A stretch of DNA of 6,961 nucleotides from JAJCYE01 sp036260105 (GTDB taxonomy: Bacteria; Actinomycetota; CADDZG01; JAHWKV01): positions 1 to 6,961 of the forward strand of contig DATAAN010000068.1 of NCBI GenBank assembly GCA_036260105.1, given 5' to 3'. The notes beneath the pieces were generated by a model. It worked only from the letters and a program-made list of their open reading frames with translations. It made no database searches and was not told the DNA's origin. Positions 1 to 6,085 of this stretch are shown one piece after another. Positions within the stretch are counted from its first letter, which is position 1. Each line of letters begins with the position of its first letter. The translations under genes and the position numbers were made by a program.

Positions 1-811
1 CCGGGGCCAGATCTACGGCGCGAACCGGCTGCTGCAGGATCTGGAGCGAGGATGACCCCGTCAGCCCGGAGACGTCGAGCATCATAATGGCATCCTTACT
101 CGACGTCTCGCCCACACGCAGCCAGTACACCGCCTCATATGTGCCCGCTTCCAGTGCCAGCCACGGTCCCGTGACGAGGTAGCCCGGGCGATCGAGGCGC
201 GGATCCGCCCTCAAGACATCGCCCACCGCTTCACTGACGCGGCGGCCCGCCCCTGACTGGCTGACCAGCTGCCCCGGTGTGAACTCACGACGCTTGAGCA
301 GTCGCGCGCGGATCGAGGCATTGCCGTCCGTAGAAGGGCCGAGCTTGAACGTGACCGTCTCCGACTCGGCATCGGTCGCCGCCCCGTGGACGGCAGGGGA
401 ATCCAGCAGTGCCGCCGATATTCGGTCGAACGGCACCCTCACCTCATCGGCCGGCTCCAACCGAATGTAATCGTAGGCAAGATCGGCCGCCCCGCTGAAG
501 GCGATACGAAACTCCAGCGGCGCATCAGTCACGCTCACGAATTCAAGTGTGAAGTCCTGAGTCGCGTTCACCGCGCGGAACTCGGCGCCATGTATCGGTC
601 TGCCAGCGAGCGTCTGGTCGGCCCAGGAAACGTCGATTGATCCCACCTGAGCCTCCGTTTCCTGTCCGAGGCGCAGGCCGAACACCGCACGGTACAAGCC
701 AGGAGGCACAGTGACGTACGGGCCCGTGGCGAGGTACCCGGGCTTGTCCACGTGTCTGCTGGCTTTGCCGTTCCGGCCGGTCAGCGCCGGTAAGTCTCCT
801 GGCCGGTAGAG
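1..811 (-). repeat. Two-copy protein domain repeat in the DUF2079 tail
   Basis: Copy 1 spans residues about 703-822 (positions 811-452). Copy 2 begins at about residue 878 (position 286) and is cut by the window edge. Each opens with an aromatic-x-PG-[DQ]-L motif (YRPGDL, FTPGQL). After 15-30 residues comes PGYL[AV]TGP, then a GxYxAV...LR[LV]G strand pair. Over the 26 residues starting at PGYL I count 14 identities. Copy 1 closes with AYDYIRLEP (814-822). This pattern of alternating hydrophobic residues with PG turns resembles the jelly-roll carbohydrate-binding tails seen on large bacterial membrane glycosyltransferases; that functional reading is inference. Confidence 0.7.
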
Positions 812-2917
812 GCGGTGCCGGGCGATATAGTCGGCGACGCTCGGGTTTGCTTCCTTCGAGTATCCGCGCTGGAGGAGCACGAAGTCGTTCTCGAAGGCCC
901 GCACGCCGAACGGGCTATCCTCTCCCAGCAACGGGAGGAGGAGATCGCCAGCGCTCGGCCCGCTGGGATGCTTGCGCTCGGTGAGATCCAAGAGCACGTA
1001 GCGTTGCGTGACTTGGGCGGCCGGCACCGGCTTCGTGTCAGGGTGATCCAGAGCGAACTCCGTCAGGAAGCGTCCACGAATCACGTGGGGCGCGACGTGG
1101 TTGCTCGTCCAGACCGTCTCACCGGCGGGTATGAGCTCGGCGATGCGGTCCACGGTCGGCCCGCGATCGCCCCAGGTGAGCATGTGCAGGCTGAAGCCCC
1201 TCGCCCATGGCACGTATCCGATCAGGAAGGTGGTACCTAGCGCACACGTGGCGATGAGCGCCGTCGCCGCTGCCATCCAGCGCCGCCTGAGGTCTGCTCG
1301 CAGGAGCAGGGAGCCGCGGGCGACGGTGAAGGCCGTCATCACTGCGATCCAGGAGATGACAGAAGCCCCATAGTGGAAGCCGGGCAGGGTTACCCGCTCG
1401 ACGGTGGATAGGAAGACGGTGGCCAACCCGGGAACGGCGGGGAGAAACGCGACTCCCGGGGAAAGGCACAACAGACCTACGGGCACCGTCAGGTACAGCA
1501 GGTAGTCCACCTTGCGCGGTTGGATGACAACCGACGCCACGCGGGCGGGGTCGGTCAGGAAAGAACGGGCGATCTCGGCAGGGCTGCCTCCGAGCGAGGC
1601 GAATTCTCTGGAGATGACGGTGTAGCCGTTCGGCGCAACCAGAGGGGTAAGTACCTGTGTTACCGCCATAAACCAGCCCAGCCCCACCACGACCGTGCCC
1701 AGGCCAACGAGGCGGCCACGACCACTCAGGGCGGCGTACAGGCCAAGAGCGGCTACGGTCAAGGAGACCTCCTCCTTGCAGGCGAGAGCGAGCAGCGTTG
1801 AGACACCGAACAGCCACCAGCGCCGGGTTAACAGGCCGTAGAACGACGTCAGCAGAAATAACGGCGCAAATGCTATGGAGTGGAAGTCAAAGTAGGCCAC
1901 CCACTGCAGCGCTGGAAAGCACAGATACGCCACCGCTAGCACGAGACTGAACGGCAGACTGAACGGCAGATTGCCGGTAATGTGCCTCGCCACGAGGTAG
2001 AGCGGACGGGTTCCGCCAGCGAGGGCCAGGGCTTGAACCGCAAGCAGAACCCATGTCTGCTGACCGAGTAGTCTGTAGATCAGGGCCACAGGGAAGAGGA
2101 TAAGCTCGAAGTGCATGTGAGACGTAAGATACCTGAGAAAGTCTCCCCATGATCCATTAGAGATATTGTATATTACTTCCTCGTATATTCCCAGGTCGCC
2201 GAGGCTACTGTTCACATTGTTATGCTTGGCGAGCGAGATGACAAAGAACAGGGCCGCGGCGGCGGCGCTTACGACGAAGATAGTGGCGTTCCAGGGTCTC
2301 TCTGAGCGTTGGCCGCCGGGACGATCACGTCGAGGTGAGGAGAGACGCCAGGCCATCAGGCTTGCGGTCGAACCGAGGGCGAGAAGGATGACCGCAGGTG
2401 CGGTGACGGAGGCCCGCAGGTCGCGCACGACCCACGCGCCGGCGGCGCCCAGCAGCACCGGCGGCAGGAAGAATGCCGCCGTACGCCACGCGGGGGCCAC
2501 CAGTGCGCCCTGCATCCGCAGCAGCGCCCACGTCAAGAGAACGGCGAGTGGTATCAAGGACAAGGCCACGTGTGCGGGCTGCTGCTCCGGGGGCATTGCC
2601 CAGAGCACCACGGTGATGAGGAGTGGCGTGAAGCAGAGGCCCTGTCTTCGCAGCGCTTCGAGTCCACCGCCATCTCTACCCGCTGCCTGGGTGGCAGACC
2701 CCAACCATGCAGCGATGGACGCCAGGAGCAAGATCCAGTGCAAGCGCAGGCCCAGGGTCTGCTCGAACGCCACCGCCAGGCTACTCGCTCCGAACACGAC
2801 GACGGTGACGGCCGGGGCAATGGCCACGATGCCACGCATGAAGGCCGGTCGCGGTTTACCGACCGGAAGCGTTATGAGGCCCAACTTCGCGCCTCCCGAG
2901 GAGATCGATGCGGTCAC
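1..2917 (-). CDS. DUF2079-type multi-pass membrane protein with tandem C-terminal beta-rich domains (3' end beyond window)
   Basis: Reading the minus strand from 2917 gives 972 codons without a stop, leaving the window at position 1. Residues 1 to about 230 hold roughly seven hydrophobic segments (for example about 29-51, 59-73, 94-108, 113-132). A DUF2079-like core follows: GDLGIYEE at 240-247 in an extracytoplasmic loop, then HMHFELILFP at 267-276, AYFDFHS around 341-347, ACKEEVSLT around 379-387 and FHYG at 514-517. A soluble domain includes RYVLLD ending at 644. The tail carries two copies of a lectin-like unit (about 703-822 and 878 to the edge), each with PGYLxTGP. DUF2079 proteins are distantly related to GT-C glycosyltransferases; donor and acceptor are unknown, so activity is inference. 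The GTG at 2917 was chosen for an AGGG seven bases upstream; ATG at 2839 (residue 27) is the alternative but would cut into the first membrane segment. The gene is divergent from the wzz-like gene. Family call fairly sure, function not. Confidence 0.85.
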   Translation of the reverse strand, partial: MTASISSGGAKLGLITLPVGKPRPAFMRGIVAIAPAVTVVVFGASSLAVAFEQTLGLRLHWILLLASIAAWLGSATQAAGRDGGGLEALRRQGLCFTPLLITVVLWAMPPEQQPAHVALSLIPLAVLLTWALLRMQGALVAPAWRTAAFFLPPVLLGAAGAWVVRDLRASVTAPAVILLALGSTASLMAWRLSSPRRDRPGGQRSERPWNATIFVVSAAAAALFFVISLAKHNNVNSSLGDLGIYEEVIYNISNGSWGDFLRYLTSHMHFELILFPVALIYRLLGQQTWVLLAVQALALAGGTRPLYLVARHITGNLPFSLPFSLVLAVAYLCFPALQWVAYFDFHSIAFAPLFLLTSFYGLLTRRWWLFGVSTLLALACKEEVSLTVAALGLYAALSGRGRLVGLGTVVVGLGWFMAVTQVLTPLVAPNGYTVISREFASLGGSPAEIARSFLTDPARVASVVIQPRKVDYLLYLTVPVGLLCLSPGVAFLPAVPGLATVFLSTVERVTLPGFHYGASVISWIAVMTAFTVARGSLLLRADLRRRWMAAATALIATCALGTTFLIGYVPWARGFSLHMLTWGDRGPTVDRIAELIPAGETVWTSNHVAPHVIRGRFLTEFALDHPDTKPVPAAQVTQRYVLLDLTERKHPSGPSAGDLLLPLLGEDSPFGVRAFENDFVLLQRGYSKEANPSVADYIARHRLYRPGDLPALTGRNGKASRHVDKPGYLATGPYVTVPPGLYRAVFGLRLGQETEAQVGSIDVSWADQTLAGRPIHGAEFRAVNATQDFTLEFVSVTDAPLEFRIAFSGAADLAYDYIRLEPADEVRVPFDRISAALLDSPAVHGAATDAESETVTFKLGPSTDGNASIRARLLKRREFTPGQLVSQSGAGRRVSEAVGDVLRADPRLDRPGYLVTGPWLALEAGTYEAVYWLRVGETSSKDAIMMLDVSGLTGSSSLQILQQPVRAVDLAP
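69..109. repeat. 11-bp perfect inverted repeat inside the DUF2079 gene
   Basis: GAGACGTCGAG at 69-79 is the exact reverse complement of CTCGACGTCTC at 99-109, with a 19-base spacer. Each arm contains the palindrome GACGTC. It lies in the sequence coding copy 2 of the C-terminal domain. There is no T-run, so it is not a Rho-independent terminator. It is probably a chance dyad in coding DNA. Confidence 0.6.
1945..1968 (-). repeat. Perfect 12-bp in-frame tandem duplication in the DUF2079 gene
   Basis: The plus strand reads GACTGAACGGCA at 1945-1956 and again at 1957-1968, followed by two more matching bases. On the coding strand this gives LPFS-LPFS at the start of a membrane segment (TGN LPFS LPFS LVLAVAYL). 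Twelve bases keep the frame, so the protein gains four residues. A recent replication-slippage event is the simplest explanation. Confidence 0.9.
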
Positions 2918-3247
2918 TCCGTGACCCTGAGACCGACCGCCGGCCGTCTCCCATCCGGGACTGGGCGGCGAGCATCGGGCCCGGGTCACCGCGACACGTA
3001 CGTGAACCAGATACCAGAACGTGCGGTCCGGACGGGCGCCAGCGTGGCGGTCACACCGCGCTGAAGCCCCCAGAGATCCAACGGAGGCGTCACTCGCTAC
3101 CGGGGCTGATGGCAGGTCGTTTGAGCAAGTGACCGAGGGTACGCTGCTTCAGGTTGCTCACCTGGTGGACGCCTCCGCGTGTGTATCCTCCCGAATTGCC
3201 GCATTCGTAGAAGCTCGGAATTGCTTGCATCGAGAGCCCCAGGACTG
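2918..3247. promoter_or_regulatory. Divergent intergenic region between the DUF2079 and wzz-like genes
   Basis: These 330 bases lie between two head-to-head gene starts and so should hold both promoters. No strong -35/-10 pair could be recognised. Two overlapping dyads stand out. TGAGCAA at 3122-3128 pairs with TTGCTCA at 3154-3160 (centres 32 bases apart, about three helical turns), and CAGGT-tgctc-ACCTG lies at 3150-3164. They are operator candidates only. Frames through this stretch on both strands are Arg/Pro-rich and resemble nothing known, so I call no gene here. Confidence 0.45.
2925..2928 (-). promoter_or_regulatory. Weak ribosome binding site for the DUF2079 gene
   Basis: The minus strand reads AGGG at 2928-2925, then seven bases, then GTG at 2917. 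It is the best Shine-Dalgarno match near any candidate start. The reading frame stays open upstream to a TGA near 3159-3157, but the added residues are rich in Arg, Pro and Cys and look non-coding, and no ATG lies there in frame. Confidence 0.4.
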
Positions 3248-4834
3248 ATGGATAGCGCCCTGGCCGGACAGCTGCGCTTACTCCTGATCGATCGCTGGAA
3301 GTGGCTCGCTGGGGGAGCCCTCGCGGCTGCCGTGGCGATGGTCGCCTATCTCCTGCTTCAGCAGCCGGTGTATACCGTCTCGGTGTACGTCGTCCCGCAG
3401 CGGGCGCGCACCGAAGTCAACTACGACACCCGAATCCGCACCGTCTCCGCGGATGCCCCCGACCAGAGCGGTCTTGGTCAGACCGGACTGTCGATGCCCA
3501 CCTCTGAGCGGCGCCTGGCCCTGGCGCAGCTTGCGCAGAGCGTAGACATCGAAAACGCGGTGCGCGAGCAGCTCGGGGACCGGCTGCCGGAGAGCCTGCG
3601 TACGCCTGGAGCGCTACTGAGACAGGTGAGCGGTCGCGTGGTGCCCCGCAGCGAGATGATCGTGTTAGAAGTGCGCTCGTCGGATCCGGCCCTGGCAGAT
3701 GACGTGGCGGAGCGGTGGGCGCAAGTCTACGAGGAGCAGGTCAATCAGCTCTACGGCACTTCCTTAGCAGGAACACTGAAGCTCGACGAGGAGTTGAATC
3801 AGGCTAAGCAGAAGTACGAAGCAGCTGAAGGGGCGCTGACGGCCTTCATGGCAGGGACTCCGTTAGGGGAGTACGCTCGGGCGTTGGAGGCCAGGCAACG
3901 ACTCGCAAGGGAGCTGGTTGCGATCCAAGACGCCCAACAAGCCGACCTGAACAAGATTGCCCATCGAGTCGGGCTGTTGATAAGCCAGGCAGAGGCCCTT
4001 CAACAACAGCTCGCGGTGGCTCAGGATGAGAGCGCGGCCGCGACGAGTGCGGCCGCGCTGACGCTCCTCAAGACTCAGGCCTTCGCCTCTTCGATGTCCC
4101 TTCCGGCAAACCTCCAGCTCCAGATCACGTCACCCCCTCCAACCGGCAACCAGACACCGTCCGACCGGGCCGAGCGACAGGTGAGCTCGGTAACGACAAC
4201 GCCAGAGGAGCGGCCGCATGTGGAAGGTACGTCACGTGCCCTCCAGGACTGGCAGCTACCGAGCAATGTCCAGGTAGAGCTACCGGTCCCGACGACGGCC
4301 ACTTCCCTGGCCCAGCAACGGGCGGATGTGGCGAGCACGCTCCACGCCCTGCGCGCCTGGCAGGATCGTTTACGGCAGGAGATGCAGCACGGCTCAACCG
4401 GAGCGTCTGCTGGGTCAACGTCCGGCGCCAGCGTGGGACAGGCCATCTCGCAGCTGGAAGCAGAGGTACGCGACCTACAGGGAAAGGTGGCGGAACAGTC
4501 GGCCAGACAGCGGAGCCTACAACAGGAACGGGACGTCCTCTGGGAGAGTTACGTCAGCATCATGAAAAAGGCCGAGGAAGGCCGGGTTGCTAGCCTGGTG
4601 GCCACCGGCAAGGAAGTCAGCATCGCCGGAAGATCGGCGCCCGAACCCCGGGCCCGGCGTCTGGAACTGCTGACACCGCTGGCCGCCATCGCTGGTGCTG
4701 CCCTGGTGGGAGCGTTCTTCTTCCTGCACAGACTGCTGACCACGCCCCCATCGAACGCCAGGCCCGCGTCTTCGAACGGCCACCTGGCACCGGGTACGAC
4801 GCCTTCTCCACAGAAGGAGGAGGTGGCGCCCTGA
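3248..4834 (+). CDS. Wzz/GumC-like chain-length determinant or export co-polymerase, kinase-less
   Basis: The 528-residue product has the two-membrane-segment layout of polysaccharide co-polymerases: a short cytoplasmic start, a membrane segment at about 19-37 (WLAGGALAAAVAMVAYLLL), a large extracytoplasmic part, and a second segment at about 474-497. The N-terminal Wzz-type region includes QQPVYTVSVYVVP and a conserved-looking VLEVRSSDPALADDVA. Coiled coils rich in Gln, Ala and Glu follow (about 175-265 and 355-450), separated by a Pro/Thr/Ser-rich stretch. A membrane-proximal RDVLWESY precedes SAPEPRARRLELL just before the second membrane segment, in the place of the Wzz proline motif. The tail (498-528) is short and Pro/Thr-rich with no Walker motif, so there is no fused tyrosine kinase. 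ATG 3248 was chosen because the first membrane segment follows at the normal distance; its AGGA lies only three bases upstream. GTG 3179 would add 23 unconvincing residues. It likely sets polymer length or couples to export; the polymer is unknown. Confidence 0.85.
   Translation: MDSALAGQLRLLLIDRWKWLAGGALAAAVAMVAYLLLQQPVYTVSVYVVPQRARTEVNYDTRIRTVSADAPDQSGLGQTGLSMPTSERRLALAQLAQSVDIENAVREQLGDRLPESLRTPGALLRQVSGRVVPRSEMIVLEVRSSDPALADDVAERWAQVYEEQVNQLYGTSLAGTLKLDEELNQAKQKYEAAEGALTAFMAGTPLGEYARALEARQRLARELVAIQDAQQADLNKIAHRVGLLISQAEALQQQLAVAQDESAAATSAAALTLLKTQAFASSMSLPANLQLQITSPPPTGNQTPSDRAERQVSSVTTTPEERPHVEGTSRALQDWQLPSNVQVELPVPTTATSLAQQRADVASTLHALRAWQDRLRQEMQHGSTGASAGSTSGASVGQAISQLEAEVRDLQGKVAEQSARQRSLQQERDVLWESYVSIMKKAEEGRVASLVATGKEVSIAGRSAPEPRARRLELLTPLAAIAGAALVGAFFFLHRLLTTPPSNARPASSNGHLAPGTTPSPQKEEVAP
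4031..4059 (+). repeat. 11-bp perfect GC-rich hairpin inside the wzz-like gene
   Basis: AGCGCGGCCGC at 4031-4041 and GCGGCCGCGCT at 4049-4059 are exact reverse complements around a seven-base loop. Ten of the eleven pairs are G-C. Two copies of the 8-base palindrome GCGGCCGC therefore lie 15 bases apart. The stretch encodes the alanine repeat SAAATSAAAL (from residue 262) within a coiled-coil region. No T-run follows, so it is not a standard terminator. Confidence 0.85.
4818..4823 (+). promoter_or_regulatory. Strong Shine-Dalgarno AGGAGG inside the wzz 3' end
   Basis: A perfect AGGAGG sits seven bases before CTG at 4831, an ideal spacing. It lies within the last codons of the wzz-like gene (the KEE part of QKEEVAP). 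No ATG, GTG or TTG lies at a useful distance in the frame of the downstream glycosyltransferase, so this site is the main evidence for a CTG start there. Confidence 0.75.
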
Positions 4835-5871
4835 ACCCCGCACCCCCGGTCACGCCTACACCGACTACCGCTCCCGCCAGGGGCTCGCGTCAAGACGCCA
4901 CGCACGCCTCGCCAGAGCCGAGCGCAGGCAGGTGGCCTGATGCGTCGGCGGCATCCCGGCCGGCCCGCCCCAAAGTTACGGCTGCGGTGCTGAGTTACAA
5001 CGGCTGGCAGGACACGGTGGAGTGCCTGCAGAGCTTGAAGCGGGTCTCCTACCCGTTGGACATTCTGGTGATCGATAACGGGTCAACCGACAACTCCAGA
5101 GAGCGGCTGCAGGCAGCCTGTCAGGAGATGGCGAACGCACGCCTGATCGAAAATCCCACGAACGAGGGCATCGCCGGCGGCAACAACCTCGGCATCTGGC
5201 ACGCCTTGGCTGACGGCGCAGACTACGTCTTGCTGTTGAGCAACGACACGACCGTCGAGCCGGACTTCCTCCAGCATCTTGTAGAGGTTGCGGAGAGCGA
5301 CCCGCAGGTCGGGCTGGTGAGCGCCAAGATCTGCTACCACGGAGAGCCAGGGCGGATCTGGTTCGCCGGCGCGAGGCTCCATCCTTGGCTCGCTTGGGCG
5401 CCGTTTCTCGCCGCCGACGAGCTCGACGATCCACAGCGCCATGCCGGAGTCTGGTCAGCAGACGTCCTCCTTGGCTGCATCATGCTGATCCGGCGCCGCG
5501 TCATCGAAGACGTCGGTGCCTTCGACAGCCGCTACTTCTTTCAGAACGAAGACTTAGAGTTCTGTTACCGTGTCCGTCGCTCCGGCTGGCGCGTCCGCGT
5601 CGCCATGAGCTCTCGTATCTATCACAAGATCGGACGCACGATCGGTACGGCGAGTCCGGCACGCTGGTATTACGGGGTCAGGAATCGCCTGTTCTTCGTC
5701 AAGCGCCGGCTCCCGTGGTGGCAACGGCCCTCAGCTTACGCCGCCGTCGTTGCCAGCCTCCTCGTGCACAGCGCGATCTGGGCGCGACAGGGCCGAGGCG
5801 ACCTCACGCGCGCGAGCTTGGAGGGCCTCGTTGACTTCCGTCATGGGCGCTTCGGCGTCCGGACCTTCTGA
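4831..5871 (+). CDS. Family 2 glycosyltransferase, rhamnosyltransferase-like (COG1216 type)
   Basis: It transfers a sugar from a nucleotide-sugar donor to a growing glycan at the inner face of the membrane; donor and acceptor cannot be told. From CTG 4831 the protein has 346 residues. A Pro/Ala/Thr-rich, probably disordered leader covers about 1-46. The GT-A fold follows: VTAAVLSYNGW at about 49-59, the nucleotide-binding VIDNGSTDNS (80-89), NEGIAGGNNLG (111-121), the metal-binding SNDT (137-140), GCIMLIRR (215-222) and the catalytic-base motif NEDLEFCYR (239-247). A typical YHK and WYYGVRNRLFF (279-289) come next. A weakly hydrophobic stretch near 308-324 may touch the membrane. Translation is probably coupled to the wzz-like gene because CTG overlaps its stop (CTGA) behind AGGAGG. 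The first conventional start, GTG 4987, would remove most of the first beta strand. Family call very sure; start less so. Confidence 0.9.
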   Translation: MNPAPPVTPTPTTAPARGSRQDATHASPEPSAGRWPDASAASRPARPKVTAAVLSYNGWQDTVECLQSLKRVSYPLDILVIDNGSTDNSRERLQAACQEMANARLIENPTNEGIAGGNNLGIWHALADGADYVLLLSNDTTVEPDFLQHLVEVAESDPQVGLVSAKICYHGEPGRIWFAGARLHPWLAWAPFLAADELDDPQRHAGVWSADVLLGCIMLIRRRVIEDVGAFDSRYFFQNEDLEFCYRVRRSGWRVRVAMSSRIYHKIGRTIGTASPARWYYGVRNRLFFVKRRLPWWQRPSAYAAVVASLLVHSAIWARQGRGDLTRASLEGLVDFRHGRFGVRTF

Positions 5872-6079
5872 CCTGCGCACCTCCCCGTCGGCGGATGAGT
5901 CCCAGGGGACCGGCGTGGCGCGCCTCACACCTGGAAGATTGCGTCGATCCGGCGGGTGGACTGGTCGCGCCGCCTCCAGCGTAGGTCTGCCCCGGATCGT
6001 AGGGTCAAGGACGTGGGTAGCGCTGCTCAACATGCCCCGGGACTTCTTGGCCGTTCCAGTCGCCGCTTGGGGAGCCTAG
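5843..6079 (+). CDS. Possible small ORF of 78 residues between the two glycosyltransferases
   Basis: An ATG at 5843, 29 bases before the stop of the upstream glycosyltransferase, opens a frame that ends with TAG at 6077-6079, six bases before the next gene. The product has a Ser/Gly/Arg-rich first half and a more hydrophobic end (WVALLNMPRDFLAVPVAAWG). The overlap and tight spacing are what an operon gene would show, and about 70% of third codon positions are G or C. Against it, there is no good ribosome binding site, the amino-acid mix is typical of a chance frame in GC-rich DNA, and I recognise no family. If it is not a gene, 5872-6085 is a 214-base gap with no clear terminator or promoter. 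Confidence 0.25.
   Translation: MGASASGPSDLRTSPSADESQGTGVARLTPGRLRRSGGWTGRAASSVGLPRIVGSRTWVALLNMPRDFLAVPVAAWGA
6069..6074 (+). promoter_or_regulatory. Ribosome binding site for the second glycosyltransferase
   Basis: GGGGAG at 6069-6074 lies eleven bases before ATG 6086. The spacing is slightly long but it is the only purine-rich match nearby, and it supports ATG 6086 as the start. The GTG at 6081 is in another frame and meets TGA two codons later. Confidence 0.55.
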
Positions 6080-6085
6080 CGTGTC

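Noticed and set aside
815..1240. A 141-codon plus-strand frame that looks moderately protein-like
   Set aside because: It is antisense to the soluble domain of the DUF2079 protein (GDRGPTVDRI, RYVLLD), which fits the family; the plus-strand product resembles nothing known and lacks a ribosome binding site.
1119..1817. A 232-codon minus-strand frame starting MAVRCLNAARSRLQGG
   Set aside because: It is in a different frame from the DUF2079 gene, is very rich in Arg, Pro and Gly, and the true frame through the same bases reads as a coherent membrane protein.
2166..2924. A 252-codon plus-strand frame opposite the DUF2079 gene
   Set aside because: The product is Arg/Ala/Ser/Thr-rich with no motif. 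It lies antisense to a frame with clear membrane segments and DUF2079 motifs, as expected of a GC-rich shadow.
2918..3156. Upstream extension of the DUF2079 frame as a longer N-terminus
   Set aside because: The frame is open to a TGA near 3159-3157 but lacks ATG, and the extra residues are Arg/Cys/Pro-rich without hydrophobic or signal character.
3179..3247. Upstream GTG start for the wzz-like gene adding 23 residues
   Set aside because: The added residues (Arg/Cys/Ser mix) are unlike a Wzz cytoplasmic start, and ATG 3248 puts the first membrane segment at the usual distance from the N-terminus.
4976..5442. Minus-strand frames of 119-152 codons opposite the first glycosyltransferase
   Set aside because: They are antisense to a complete set of GT2 motifs and have shadow-like composition with no recognisable domain.
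5917..5924. GGCGCGCC palindrome in the gap between the glycosyltransferases
   Set aside because: An isolated 8-base GC palindrome is expected by chance in DNA this GC-rich; no flanking symmetry supports a site.
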